Assembly (NCBI GenBank): GCA_025677825.1
Contig: JAIXMO010000081.1
Location: 19,291-83,290, forward strand
From: Helicostylum pulchrum
Taxonomy: Eukaryota; Mucoromycota; Mucoromycetes; Mucorales; Mucoraceae
Direction: 5' to 3'
Length of the DNA: 64,000 nucleotides
The notes beneath the pieces are model-generated. The model was not told the origin of the DNA and did not search any database. It was given only the letters and a program-made list of their open reading frames with translations. The stretch's first letter is position 1. Each line of letters opens with the position of its first letter. This document shows positions 33,248 to 46,054 of the stretch, piece after piece. A program made the position numbers and the translations under genes.

Positions 33248-35011
33248 TTAGTTCATAGGTTTGGTACAAGTAAAGATCTTCCATCGAGCAGAACTACGAA
33301 ACTCTTCAAACTCTTCTAACGCTTCAGAGCATACAGTATCATATTCTTGTTGAGAGACTTTAATTTCAGTGCACCACCATTTTTTCATCGATTTAAACAA
33401 TGCTCTCATTTGTTCCTTATATAAATAACCATGTTGTTTTGCCACTACAATATCAAAAAAATTAATCTAAAAAGTATATATAAACTAAATATATACTAAC
33501 AATCTGTTTCTGACCATTCTCCAATTGGTATATCGTACACTTGTTCCTCAATATCTACAAACCCAGCTTCCTTCAGATAAGGTGCTAAATGTTCAGTATA
33601 ATCGGGATCGACGCCAATAGTTGCAGCAGCAGAGCGATACCATTCATTTACTTTTGTTAATACAGGACCAGGTCTTTTGAACAATAAATCTGTAATAAAG
33701 TGTTTAGTAATCCAATAATAAAAAAAAAAGTATAATGTGATTAATAGATTACCATATTCCACCAATTGAATTTGACCTCCCGGTTTTGTGATTCTAAAAA
33801 ATTCGCTAATTAAAATAGGCCACAGATTGAACGGTAAAACAGTAGCAACATCTCTTTGATAGATAAAATCAAAATGATTGTCTGGAAACAACAATGGCTT
33901 TAAAATATCACCGTATTGAAATTGAACAGATCGTTTGTCCTGGCCAGCAGAATGTTGTTGTGTGATTTGATTATTTATAGTTGTTCCTAAATTCCAACCT
34001 TCTTTTTCTGAAGGTGGTACTACATCAATACCTATTATTTGACATTTTGGGTAATCGTGTGCCGTTTCCAGTGACCACAATCCTATAACTTTAGAGTGAG
34101 TCATTTTATATTTTTTCGCGACAAAAAAAAAAAAAAAAAAAAAAGTACATTACCTACACCGCAAGCACTATCTAATATTCTTGCGGGTTCATTTAACTGA
34201 ACATGAATATTGCCTTTAAATACCTGCTTTAAAACATAATGCTATAATAAAAAGGTTAAAAAGGTTAAACGATCGACTAATTTACCCATAAATATTTTGT
34301 GTTCTCTCACCTGTCGTGTTTGTCTAACATTATTTACCAAAAAAAAAAATGTGTGTGTGAATAAAAAAAGAGAAAAAATTTATGCATTTTTTTATATTTT
34401 TACCTGTCGCGTTCCTTTTCAGCGCCATACTCATATACCCATATCTCCCTACTATCTCTTCTTTTTGAAGACATTCTACTTTCTGAAGACCGAGTGGGAG
34501 AAGCGGTGTTTATAATAAATCCATCTGAATGTTTGACAGGTAAAGAACTTGATAATTTCTTTTGTTGTAACTGAATTTCACTCATAAACGAACTGGCAAA
34601 ATCATCATAGGACGACCTTGTATTGTTGCAGTAATAAGTTGGGGTATTTGGTTCACCTTCTTCACTTGTAATAGAAGTAGAAGACATACTACGAGTATCC
34701 CGACCAGAAGATCGACGTTGATATACATTAAATGAACTGGCTGCGGATAAAGAAACTAAGGGAGTAACATGATCTGTTAGCACAAATTGATGTCGCACTG
34801 GGCTGACAACAACAGGTCCACTGGTGCCATTATTCTTTCTGTTTAATAATCTCGAAGACGAAGACTTTGTTGGTCCATTGTTACCAATCACTCTATTATT
34901 CTCCAACTGTTGATAATCTTGCTTATATAAAGAACTTCCTTTACCACTACCCCGACTCCTTTTCTGGTTTGTACTATCAACTAAACCATCTTTACTTGGT
35001 TGATTACCCAT
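33248..35011 (-). CDS. SAM-dependent methyltransferase with disordered, possibly myristoylated N-terminus
   Basis: Six exons (34404-35011, 34311-34323, 34154-34241, 33753-34082, 33501-33689, 33248-33444) give 474 residues. The first 190 residues are Ser-rich and probably disordered. They begin MGNQPSKDG, which fits an N-myristoylation consensus (Gly2, Ser6). The class I methyltransferase fold follows: EPARILDSACGVGLWSLETA (motif I), CQIIGIDVVPP, FQYGDILKPLLFPDNHFDFI, then EFFRITKPGGQIQLVEYDLL. The layout resembles LaeA/UMTA-like fungal proteins, but the substrate is unknown. Exon 2 is only 13 nt (RQTRQ with its borders). Skipping it breaks the frame, so it appears to be a genuine microexon. 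The end, KIFTCTKPMN, is 37 bp from a GT microsatellite. Confidence 0.8.
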
Positions 35012-36664
35012 GTCTTTTTGTTCTTACTTCTTTGCAAGCAGTAAAAAGAAAAACTACGAAAGAAAAAAAAAGGGGGGGGGGAAAAGAAAGAGCAAACAAA
35101 TAGCAATAATAATTAATGATCAAGATACTAGTGGGAAAAAAAATCGTATTGGGAGGACAAGGAAAAAAAAAAAAAAAAAAAGAGATGACCTGAATTAAAA
35201 AGTCTCTGTGAGTATTATCATTATGGTTGACTCTTCTCTGTTGATTGGTTAAAAGGCTCCAAATGAAGTGTAATAGTGTGGAGAATTGTTGTACAGTAAC
35301 GAAGATGAAGGCACTGTTTATTCCGCTTTTCCCGCAATTTACAAACAATATGTACTAAATAAATAAAGTTATTTTACAATGCCCGTAATGAGCTTTATTA
35401 AAATCGTAAATAACAAACACATTTAAAAAAACCAAGTTCCAAGACTTTTTTATTTTACGGTGTCGATCAGACGACACATACAAGAAAATTAACCATTTTT
35501 CCACAGTTACCTTTTTTTTTTTTCAAGTGCAAGTCTTATGACTTGGTTTGTACAACAATTAAAATATTTTGTAATAATATTACTGAGATTATAATACAAG
35601 GGCTGAGCAAAAAAAAATGTATGGGAATTTTAAAAAACAAACAATTTAATAGCGATTATGATTGGTAAATTCTTACGTGATTTAACGAGAACTAAACTTG
35701 ACGTTTATTTAAAAATTACGGGGGAAATCGATATAAGAGCAAAATGGAAGTGAGTTATTCCGGTATAATACTACTCAAACACACACTTTTTTTTTTTTTT
35801 AAGCAAGTACAATATTTGTTACACATGTATATAAAATGTGGGGGTGAGTTGACGAAAGGAACAATACACACCAAAACCAAAAAAAGCCAGAACAAAAAAA
35901 AAGGATCACCTTTCTAAAAGAAGCAGTAACAAAAAGAGCTTAAACTTTACGAAACGAGCCATTAATCTGTCAATATTGCTCAGCCGTATTTATCAGATAT
36001 GCGCAAAAATAATGAGCTATTATAGCCCGTTAATTGTGGACGAAACAAATTATCACTGACATCATCGAGGTGGTCCATTATTCCACGCGAGTAACTAAAA
36101 AAAGTGGTCATTTTTTTTTTTTTACCTAAAAATTGGCACGTGCGTGTCAAACAGTGTAAATATCTTTAAAGAGGTACCTGATCCTATGGTCTCATACATG
36201 CAAGGGTGAAACAAAAGTCAACCACGTTTTTTCATATAAACAAAAGAAGCTTATTTTTACTTTTTGTCTTTTAGTGTAATTTCCGTAGCATTTTAAAAGC
36301 ATTATACCATACACTATAAGATCGTCTTTCTTGGTTATAAGTAATCAAGTTGATTACGGTTGGTTGTCTAAACATTCAGCCGGAGTGCATATGGTAACAA
36401 ACATTTGCCGTCCACAAATGCAGGTTCTAAATTATAATATGTGATATTCCCAATTATGTATATTTTTTTTTCTCGTGGTTTTAATATTAATACGTGCGTC
36501 GTCCTGACAAAAGGTTGAGGCAATTATTATCCTTGCACTGAAAAGAAAACTGCTTGGCTCAAATGCTTACACCACCCGCCAGTTGGTATTTTTAATTGTA
36601 CAACCGTTACTACTACCACACTTAAAAATAAACTGTTTATTTTTAACGAAGTACACGCACAATA

Positions 36665-36697
<33 letters not shown>

Positions 36698-37508
36698 TAA
36701 TACGTGATACTTTTTCTTTCTTTTTTTCTTTACTCTCTAAATCAATACAATGGCAAGATTTTTATTTTATTTTCAAAGGGTTATAATTTAGACACTATTC
36801 TGAAAAAGAAAAAGAATCTAGCTGCGAAGCTTGTAACCCTAAAAAAAAAGGGCTCGGCTATACCCGATAGTTGTTGTACTCTTATATTTTTAAATTGGGA
36901 TCTGCTTAGCATTGATCTTCTCCACCAAAAAAAAGAACTAGAGTGTTCAACACAATTGTAAGGTACGAAAAGAAAAACAGCTTTCCAATCAGAAAAAAAA
37001 CGGTTACACATTGTGAGCCCGGGTAAAAAAGTTCTAGTGATATCATCCATTTTTCTCTATAATCATTCGCGGGGTATCGTAATTCCGTCCCAGTCTTAAA
37101 AAAAACAGTTTACCTTTAGGCACCTGGCAGTTAAAGTACTTTTTATAATGTAAATACAAGAAGAGTGACAAGTTGACCCAGAATGGTTTGTTTTTTTGGG
37201 TTGTTTTGTCAAGTCACTTTTTCTGACAAAAAAAAAGAAGTGTTTTAGACTTTTTTTTCCCTTATAAAGAAATGATTTTTTTTTTTGATCTGTAACAATT
37301 TTAGAGTTTTACGGACCACGTTTTTCTCTTGTATCTTTTTTACATAAACGTTTTCTGCTTCATATCTTGTATTGATATACACACCGCAAACCTATTGACC
37401 TAGACCCGTTTATCCCCCTTACATCTTATTACTCTTTCCCATTCTAATCTCTTTTTTTTTTTCAAAATGAAAAACATTCAATTCGCTTATACCTATTAGC
37501 TTTTCTAC

Positions 37509-37544
<36 letters not shown>

Positions 37545-37952
37545 TAGAAAATATAGCGGAGATACGTACAAGAAGCCTGTAACAAAACAATCTGAACTTA
37601 GTGTATAGAATTCCGTACGGTCCCTAGTGTCCCAATATAGCCAATTTGGTCACACCTCAACATCTACTAACAAACTGCACTGCTGAAAAAAATAAACCGT
37701 AATTCCAAAAGTAGTAATTTCATAAAATATAAAAAGGGAAGGAAGAGTGAACAAGTCATCATTTTAATTCCTTTCTTCTTCTTTTTTATAACTTCTTGTC
37801 AAGGGAAATATATTTTTTTTTTAATTCCTTCTTTTTGTACAGTTGCACATAACAAAATAAATTACCTATTTTTTTCTTTCTTTTCTTTTCTTTACGTATA
37901 TTCCCCACTCAAAAAAAAAAAATCACAACCTCTTTTTTTTTTTTTATAAACC
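35012..37952. promoter_or_regulatory. Long divergent upstream region of methyltransferase and zinc-finger genes
   Basis: About 2.9 kb without a supported gene lies between divergent starts. It holds a run of 27 T at 36665-36691, a run of 30 A at 37512-37541 and further T runs just before 37953. Long regulatory regions with homopolymer tracts are common upstream of fungal transcription-factor genes. I identify no specific binding sites and see no protein-like open frame. Confidence 0.4.
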
Positions 37953-39757
37953 ATGGCTCACGCAATATTCAATACTTCTCCAGTAAAGTTTCTAACTTCC
38001 ATTCAAGATCATGTCTTTACTGTCACTCCCACTTTCAAAAATAAAACGTACACAAATAAAGCTGACAAAAGAAAATCGTATCATTCACACCAAGATGATC
38101 CTATGAGAAACTCTTCAGCGTCTCCAGTAACACTTCAACTTACTTTACCAACTGAATCTACTGAAAATCAAATGTCAGAGGTCCAAAGTCCTTCTTATGA
38201 AGAACAACAACAACAACAATTCCAACAACAATCCCTTTCACCACCTGTAGCTCCTATTGATATACCAAGATCTTATCCTTTAAACGTACCTGTGAATAAC
38301 AATCACACCAGAGGGGATTATGAAGGTAAAATAGATTAAAAGGTTTCTTTTTTTTCGTACGTGTGTACTAATACAATACCTTTCTCTCTCTCTCTCTCTT
38401 TACAGGTTTAACGATGCCTAATAATTTGTTATCTACATCTTATAATTCACATCATTCATATAGTTATCAAGATCACAACTTGGTTTCTTTAGCCAATAGT
38501 ATGGCTCAATCCCCGTATATCCCCGCTGAAGACTTGACTGTCTGTTTTGATGGATTGGCTGTTAGATCACCCACTGAGTCATTTTATTCAAATAACGGTA
38601 TATATTCCCCTCGACAAATTAATAGTCCTATAAATATTGGTAGTCCTCAAAATGGTTACGGTAGCCCCACATCACCTGCTTATTTTGGTGGCGGGTGCAG
38701 TCCTCAATCCTCCAATTTCAATCATGGAGCTTTCACAGCCGGTAGCCCATCCTTCAACAACAATTCTTATGTTGGCAGTCCCTCTTACAACAACACCAAT
38801 TCCTATGTTGGCAGCCCATCTTATAACAACAACAATTCCTATGTCGGTAGCCCCAATTCTCCTTCTCAATTCCTTAATAGTCCCGCTATGTCACCTACTT
38901 TTATAAATAATAATGAGCTTGGGATCGATACTTCTTTCAACACTCAACATGATCTCTCTAGTTCTTATGGATTTACTTACTTATCACCTTCCTTACAACC
39001 CCGACAAACCCACCAATCTCAACTTTCACCTATAAATAGTCCTTCTCCCACTGGGAGCTATGCCAACAACTTGTATTTATTTCCACCCACCGCTGGTAAC
39101 AATTATTCTCGTCCTTCCTCACCTGTACCCGATGATGTTATTTTAACTGCGACCGAGGTAAATGATTACATCAATTCACCTTATTTATCTGCCACGACGC
39201 CATCGCCTTCATTAGGTCAACCATTAAGTATCATTACAGATCAAAATTATGATGAGAGCCACCAAATTTCGGAGTTTTTGTTTGGTAATCACAATGGTGT
39301 GTCCCCTCTCACAACAGATGATATGGAATTATATGTTTCTTCCTCATCCTCCGCTGTGGCACCATCCTCGCCACATGTGCAGCCACAATCTGCTGTTAGT
39401 GCAACTTGTTTTTTCTCAGAAGATGATATAGAAGAAGAGGAAGAAGATCAGAAAGTGATTGGGGGTAATACTAGAAAGATCAATATGACTACTCCGTCCG
39501 GTAGAAGAGCCAAGATCCATAAATGTCCTTACTGCAGTCATACCAGCAACAGAGCAAACAATATGCGTGAGCACATTCAAATTCACAATCCAAATAGACC
39601 TAAACCTCATGCCTGTAAATTATGTAATAGAGCCTTTGCTCGTAAACATGATATGAATCGACATTATATTTCTTGTAAGAAACAACATAACAAAGGTGTT
39701 GTAGGTGCTGAAAATAGATATATCATCACTTCTCCTCCACTTCAACCCACTACATAG
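37953..39757 (+). CDS. Zinc-finger transcription factor, one C2H2 and one C2HC finger
   Basis: Exons 37953-38325 and 38406-39757 encode 574 residues. The first 490 residues are low-complexity, rich in Ser, Pro, Asn, Gln and Tyr. They include a poly-Gln patch near residue 85 and tandem NNNSYVGSPSYNN-type repeats at about residues 240-270 (38747-38850). An acidic patch (SEDDIEEEEEDQ) precedes the fingers. Finger 1 starts CPYCSHTSNRANNM (about residue 498; C-x2-C-x12-H-x3-H). Finger 2 is CKLCNRAFARKHDMNRH followed by YISC, so its last ligand is Cys (C2HC). This is a nuclear DNA-binding architecture, like several fungal two-finger regulators. I cannot name the orthologue. Numerous SP motifs suggest proline-directed phosphorylation. 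Confidence 0.85.
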
Positions 39758-42716
39758 ACTTTCCCCCTCCCCCTTTTTTTTTATTGTATATTATTTTTGT
39801 AAATAGCTTATTATAAATGTTATTATTATTTTCTTTATGTACACATACCAGTTTCTTTTCTGTATTACCTTCCTTTCTCCCCCGCGTCTCCTTTTATATA
39901 TATTGCACTACCGCCACTATAGATTTTTTTTTTATATGTGTGTATGTATTATCAAACCCATTTATTAAATAAACTAAATTCGATAACAACTAAGAAGAAA
40001 AAAATCTATTTTTATCAGTTACGCATATATGTTTCATCATTCTGTTCATATTACATACATAGAAAAAAAAGGGGGGTGGCACTGAGTTTTTTTTGTCAAC
40101 TAGTTATTTCTTTTTTTCTCGCATGGAAAATTGGGAACTGTCCTACTATAGAATAAAGAAAGCAGGGACTTGTAGTATAAATTTTAGAAACTTTTACTTT
40201 CCACCAAGTAACTAAAAAAAAACTAATTCGTTCTCATGACGATAGTCGCCACATTATGCAGCACCAGCCCACTTGGCAAATTAACAATGTGTCAGTCGTG
40301 TTATTTTCCTTAGTTTAGCTTATATTTTTCGCTGTAGCTTTTTTGACTCCTTTTTTTTTTTGGTTAAGTGGGTGTCATTCTCGTCATATAACTCTAATTT
40401 ATATTTATACATTAGTTTGTATCTGTTCTTAAGTTCATATCCCAAAAATATAACATCTTTTCCTTTCTATTCAGAAGTAAAAAAAGTATTCAATGTAATT
40501 AAACATCATTTTGTGTACCCTATAGTTCCCAAAAGAAGAATTTACTTCTAAATTAATATTCAGCTGAAAAAATGGCAAGTTTTTTTTTTTAATGAAACCA
40601 GTAAAATCATAGATTTCGAGGAGCCGAGCTCACAACAAGAATCTTATTACATATTCGTGTTTATACTCCTACAATAAAAATAGATCCTAAAGAAGAAAAA
40701 AAAAAGAGAGAGAGCCTCATGTCTAGTTAATAGACGAAGCGTCTTAACAAACAAACAAAAAACTACATTTGTTAAAATCAGTTTATACGAAACCAAATAG
40801 TAAATGTTCCACCAAGAAGGACCTACTACAATAGAGGAAACTCTTTATTCTCGAAAAATAAAATTTCACTAGTATAATTCTGACGGTAAAACTGGGAAGA
40901 CCACACAATCCAAACTTTAAACAAATTTCCATAAATGTTGGTATTATTTTTTTTTTACGTAACCTATACACACCTCTTAAAATATACAATGTAAACTGGA
41001 ATTGGGAAATATTCCAAATATTTACTTGTGAAACCCCCTTCGCCACTATATGTTCACTTTTTTGACAAAAGAGAGTATCATGTGTGTTATAAAATAATGT
41101 CACATGTAAATATATGTTGCAAGTGTACACCATCTTTTCTTAACAAATTATCATCTCAAACTTGTTTCATACAATACAAAAAAAAAAGACTTTTTGTCAT
41201 TTAGTGATACAAAATAACATTTGTTATGTAAGGGTTCAAATTATCTATAGTTTTACATAATTATTTATTCAATTCTTTCGCTTGTAACCAGTTTAATTTG
41301 TTTCGATCTACAAGAGATATAATCGCGTTTCAGTGCTACATACAATACAACCGAAAAGCCATACAAGCTTCTTTTTTTTTTTTGGTGATTATTCCAAGTG
41401 AAAAAATAATACATCGATTTATAAATAGTTTAAATATACTTTGTAAATTATTCGACAGGTATATAGTTAACAGTATTACCAGTCAAAGAGAGCGCGACGT
41501 TTTGGTTCATAGTTTCAAGCAACGTGTAATATATTTATTCTAGACCATGTGTGTTAATATCCGTGTAATGTACCTATGGTGTTCAGCGGTTTGTTAAAAT
41601 ATGGTATCACTTCATAGTTTTATTTAAAAGGTTTTCTTTTAATCATCTTTTTCTGTTACACTTTGTGCTTTACGGTTACATTTTCTCTTGTGGCTCATTT
41701 GGTCACTATCCTGCTCTTTAAAAAAAAACTCAAATAAGCGACCCTACAATGTTCATTTCTCACAGTTAAAATATAATCGTCCTATTGTAGAGTCTCTTTA
41801 TTATCAACACAAAGAAGCCAAAAAAAAAAGGTACACTGGTTAAAATTACACGGTGTATTGGTATTATGATAGGTAATGGTTTTGACGCTATAATGGATGG
41901 TGATACCAGCACTATATTCTGATGGTGATTTGAGCATTGCAATGGGCTAGGTCGTATTATATAATACAATGGATTAATGTCTGGGCGCGTACTAACTGTT
42001 CTTTTTTTTACTATTGTGGCGTATTTCAGATGTATACGAAAGTTCAAATGAACTGCTTACATATATATGCATATAATAAATAAAGACGTAAATGTGTTCG
42101 TTCTAAAATCATCAATAAAATAAAAGATAATTAATGAGTGTGTTTTTTGGCTCCTTAATTTTCCGCTCGGTTTATCCTGCGTTGTCAGTTCAATTAGGCA
42201 AACAAGTCGTTTACAAATTTAAAGTTTGGGAATATGCTAAGGGCATTTTTGTCTCCGACGCCTCTAATAATAATAAGCGCTTTACATCGTAAGACCGCGT
42301 ATAAGCTTATGTTGTCCTTGAGCGGAAACTTAGGCGAGAAACGGCTTTACCTTATTCCGGAATACTTACCTGTCTTTTTTTTTTGGATCCGACCGTTAGA
42401 GCTTTTACCTCAGCTGTTTCAGTATAAAACATCATTACCGGGTAGTACTGCCGTATTAAAGATTTCGTATCGATCCGTCTCCTTATAGATATGTGTTTTA
42501 CACTCAAATATTTGCACCAATGGTACATTCCTCCGTCTTGAATCACAGACGGGAACGAAAAATAGCAAACCAGTTTCTCTATTAAACACTAGAACCACCA
42601 AGATAACTATTAAAGAAAAACAGGCATATTACAAAAAAAAAAAAGTAATACAAAGAAGCTCAAACATTAAAACGATTAAAATATCCATTACTAATTAAAT
42701 AGTAGATACAGGGCTA
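39758..42716. other. Long gene-poor stretch
   Basis: No gene is supported. There are A/T runs throughout. Around 42420-42600 a minus-strand frame reads VPLVQIFECKTHIYKETDRY and looks faintly coding but is short and unsupported. Sequence at 41851-41990 is weakly similar to 47548-47690 (TATTGGTATTATGATAGGTA versus TATTGGAATTGTAATAGGTA), which suggests an old dispersed repeat. Confidence 0.35.
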
Positions 42717-43035
42717 CAGTAGCGGCTCTATTTAGGGGTGACCTGATTTAAGGGTAGGATTGATTTAAGGGTGGATTTCTCCAGAACATCTTCGGTCCCC
42801 CCGCTTTAACACCTCTATTACCACAGAACTACTAAATATATAAACTAAATATATAAAGTGATAATAAGAAAAAAAGTCTTATTTAACTTATATAAAAGCA
42901 TCTAGTCTTCAAAAGTGTACAATCAAATCGAATTTGTTAAACCAAAAAGGGATAATAATCAAACTGATAGAGAGAGGATAGTAACATAAATTTTGAAAAG
43001 TAGTTAAATTATAAAGACAGTCAATTTAAACTTGA
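42717..43035 (-). mobile_element. Repeat copy D: terminal fragment of the CAGTAG family
   Basis: The sequence starts CAGTAGCGGCTCTATTTAGG after TA at 42715-42716. It continues with GGTGACCTGATTTAAGGGT and GATTTCTCCAGAACATCTTC, then follows the low-coordinate end of copy C for about 300 nt (AAACTGATAGAGAGAGGATA in both). Similarity stops near 43035, so only one end is kept. Orientation is assigned from copy C. Confidence 0.65.
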
Positions 43036-44776
43036 ATGTATTCCATTTTCACAGGGGAATACAATGCACATTTCAAAGATTATTTGCTCTATTCAGTTTC
43101 TTGTTTAATATAAGGTATGTCTCTTGGTCTGTCTATTTTCAGGTCTTGATTAGACGCGTTACTTTTAACATCTCCCTCTATTTTTTGTTGCATATTGTTT
43201 GATAAAAGGGTCAAAAAGTATTTTTGTTACACTAGATCCGATCACATTTGAAACACATTAGCGTAAACATTGAGGGCATTATCTAGTTTTTAAATTAATG
43301 CAAAGTAAAAAATATGCTATGGTTGTCATTCGTATTTAATTTATAGAATTACGACTATTTGGCTCTAGAAAATGACGGCCATTCTTTTACTGAGAGTTTA
43401 GCTATAGTTCTATAGTTTCAAATTAATTATAGTTGATATGACTTTGCTTTAATACAACATGTTAGGTATTAGACATCGGACAGCGTTAACCCCAAAACTA
43501 GGAGTCTTCACTATATACTTTTGAATCAGTAACATGGTTAAAATAATAAGTTTGTTTATAAAGAAATATATTTCTACTATTAACAGGTAAGAATTAGCTC
43601 TGCCCAAGAGGACAGATCTCGCTTTCTTGACTCGATATCAGAGCTTGGAAGGTTAAATTTTAACTCAAAGCAGAATACTTTGTATTACTGTGAGACCAAG
43701 CCAGTTGAATCTCCTTTTGAAAAAAAAAGATATTTTACATGAATGCTACACATGAGTATGGCTCTTTTTTTTTTTTTAAGTATGAAGCAATGCATTCACG
43801 AATACGAAAAAAGTCACTTTGGCTTATACTCATGACGCAGTAAATTTTAATTCAGAAAAAGAGTAAACAAAGAACTCGCTCTTTTTTTTTCTCACGTCTT
43901 TTGTTAATCTTACAAATGGCTATTACAGTATGTTAGTCAAACTATTCTTTTATGATATGTTACTTGGAAATAATTATATCTGATAATGGTTATCACTTTG
44001 TTATATTGATATTCGCTTTATTATACACTATTATTATGGTTTCTAATGTACATACTTTAATGGCTGATCTCTATTCAAATCTTCAAACTGGAGGTGTTTT
44101 TTTTAACTCACGGTACGTGTATTTATACGTTTTATTTCATCCTACTGTATACTAATTTTATTTCATCATAACCCGTTTTTTTCATCTCGGTACTGGTTCC
44201 AGTACTGTCGGGGGCGCAGAGTATCTGAAATGCTGAAATGGGCGCTCTTCGAAGCCTTGTGGTGAATTGATGCTCTGCCCACCATATGGTGGGTGCACTG
44301 CAACATCTCCTTGCCACTTTTTCTCCACCGGTTACATCTCCGAGGGTAGTCAAGGTATGTACACATCACCTCAAGTTAAAAAAATGTACGCGATTCGAGT
44401 TGGGACCTGTAAGACTCCTGATGACCGACGCCTTTTAATACTTGTTTATGTGGATGTACTGGTGGCTCTGGCGTACTGATTTGGTGATCTTCCTGCTGTG
44501 GTGAATCGAAAAGCTCCTAGGTGTGGACGTTCTTTCAATCTTGGTTTCACTGGATGTAATGGTTCCGCTTGCTTCCCTGATTTCTTGACCTCTGGTTTTT
44601 TAACTGTAATTACTTGATCTGATCCTTGGTGATGGGCTCGCTTGATCCGTGATTTACTTCTTTCTCAAGTTCCTATTACTGTGAAAGTGCCTTCTATCTG
44701 AGGACTCTAAAGAATACCGGTCAAAAAAAAAAAAAACTCTCCCTTGTCTCTTCTGTCTGCTTTTCATTCTCTATCG
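43036..44776. other. Gene-poor stretch with GC-richer end
   Basis: 43.0-44.15 kb is ordinary A/T-rich sequence without a gene. From about 44180 the base composition changes to visibly more G+C, with frames open in several registers but no recognised protein. This may be part of an old retroelement or transferred DNA. I cannot decide from the sequence. Confidence 0.35.
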
Positions 44777-45163
44777 GTCTCTCCTTATATATCTCTTGTA
44801 TATATTTTATCTGTTGTATCTCTTGTATCTGTTGTATCTGTTGTATCTCTGTATCTGTTGTATCTCTGTATCTGTTGTATATATTGTATCTCTGACATCT
44901 CTTATATCCATTGTATCTGCTGTATATATTGTATCTCTGGCATCTCTTTTATCTATTGTATCTCTCGTATCTGCTGTATCTGCTGTATCTGCTGTATCTG
45001 CTGTATCTACTGTATCTGCTGTATCTGCTGTATCTGCTGTATCTGTTGTATCTGTTCTATATATTGTATCTCTGGTATCTCTTGTACTTCCTGTATATAG
45101 TGTATATATATTTCATCTCTTGTATATATTCTATCTCTTGTATCTCTTGTATCTCTTTTGCCT
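44777..45163. repeat. 9-bp-period minisatellite (TATCTGYTG / TATCTCTTG units)
   Basis: Roughly 390 nt are built from variants of TATCTGCTG, TATCTGTTG, TATCTCTTG and TATATATTG. The period is a multiple of three and units lack stop codons, so all three plus-strand frames stay open (Leu/Tyr-, Ser/Val- and Cys/Ile-rich). These open frames are therefore a by-product, not evidence of genes. Confidence 0.9.
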
Positions 45164-45205
45164 CTTCAAGCAATTTTTCTGAACAATAGAATAGAAACAT
45201 AGACA

Positions 45206-45343
45206 GTGCTGGTCACTTAGACCAAAGAATATTTTTTTACGGTGCTGGTCACTTAGACCAAAGAATATTTTTTTACGGTGCTGGTCACTTAGACAATTTT
45301 GGTGCTGTCCATGTAAAAATTTTGGTGCTGGTCACTTGGACCG
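45206..45343. repeat. 36-bp tandem repeat array (GTGCTGGTCACTTAGACC units)
   Basis: Two identical 36-nt units at 45206-45241 and 45242-45277 begin GTGCTGGTCACTTAGACCAA and end TTTTTTTACG. They are followed by shorter degenerate units at 45278, 45302 and 45324. Each full unit contains GGTCACTTAGACC, a near-palindrome. A purine-rich GAAAAAA tract follows at 45412-45457. Confidence 0.85.
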
Positions 45344-46054
45344 ATAGAGAAAAGTTTGATACATAATTTTGACAGACAAATTTTGACAGACAAATTTTGA
45401 TGGAGAAAAGAAAAAAGAAAAAAAAAAGAAAAAAAAAGAAAAAAAAGAAAAAAAAAAGCTGGTATTCTCGCTCTTCCTCTTATAGCCGACACTGGATCAG
45501 TAAGAAAGAACTTGGGTTGGTCGTAAATCTCGGTGACAATGTTCCCTGATCCTTGGTGGGGATTGGGTAATTATAGTTTTAAACCATGCCAAGAAATTGT
45601 AAGTAGAAACAGGTTGGTTCCTGATCTGAAGGTGAAATCAAGTTGAAAAAAGATTGTCTGCATCGAGGAGTCTTTTCGTGAAGCCATGGTGGGTTTATTG
45701 CTACGTCGGTACAAAGGAGCCATAGGTACTGAAATATAAACTTACATAATAAGGTTAGGTCGCCAGGTATAGTATACATACATATATACATATACATATA
45801 TATATATATATATAATAGGTCTCAACCTGAGTTGTGTGTCTCGCTAGCTTGGGGGTCATAAGTGTGTACGCCTGGTGAGATGTAATCAACTAGGGGATGA
45901 AATATTGGAGTGTTGTGATGTGCGATATTTATGAGCTCTTCCCAGCCCTAAGTATGATACTCTGGTCATGTACCGTACAGTCCATTTTTTCTCTCCGAGC
46001 AAAATATTCCACGTATAGTTTAACGTAATGATGAAATCAAAAACATCGTAACTA
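45344..46054. other. Gene-poor, moderately GC-rich flank of repeat copy C
   Basis: It contains a purine tract, a TA/CA dinucleotide run near 45775-45815 and a GC-richer segment at 45820-45970. No protein-like frame, tRNA or LTR pair was recognised. Confidence 0.35.

Noticed and set aside
34052..34104. ATG at 34104 as a start for the methyltransferase domain (MTHSKVIG)
   Set aside because: The segment before GLWSLETA is intron ending TTATAG; splicing restores the glycine-rich SAM motif with the upstream exon.
40783..41133. 116-codon minus-strand frame
   Set aside because: Phe/Tyr/Cys-rich translation of AT-rich DNA with no domain, repeats or splice support.
44744..45189. Three overlapping plus-strand open frames of 92-128 codons (Leu/Tyr-, Val/Ser- and Cys/Ile-rich)
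   Set aside because: They are produced by a stop-free 9-bp tandem repeat in all three frames and have no protein-like character.
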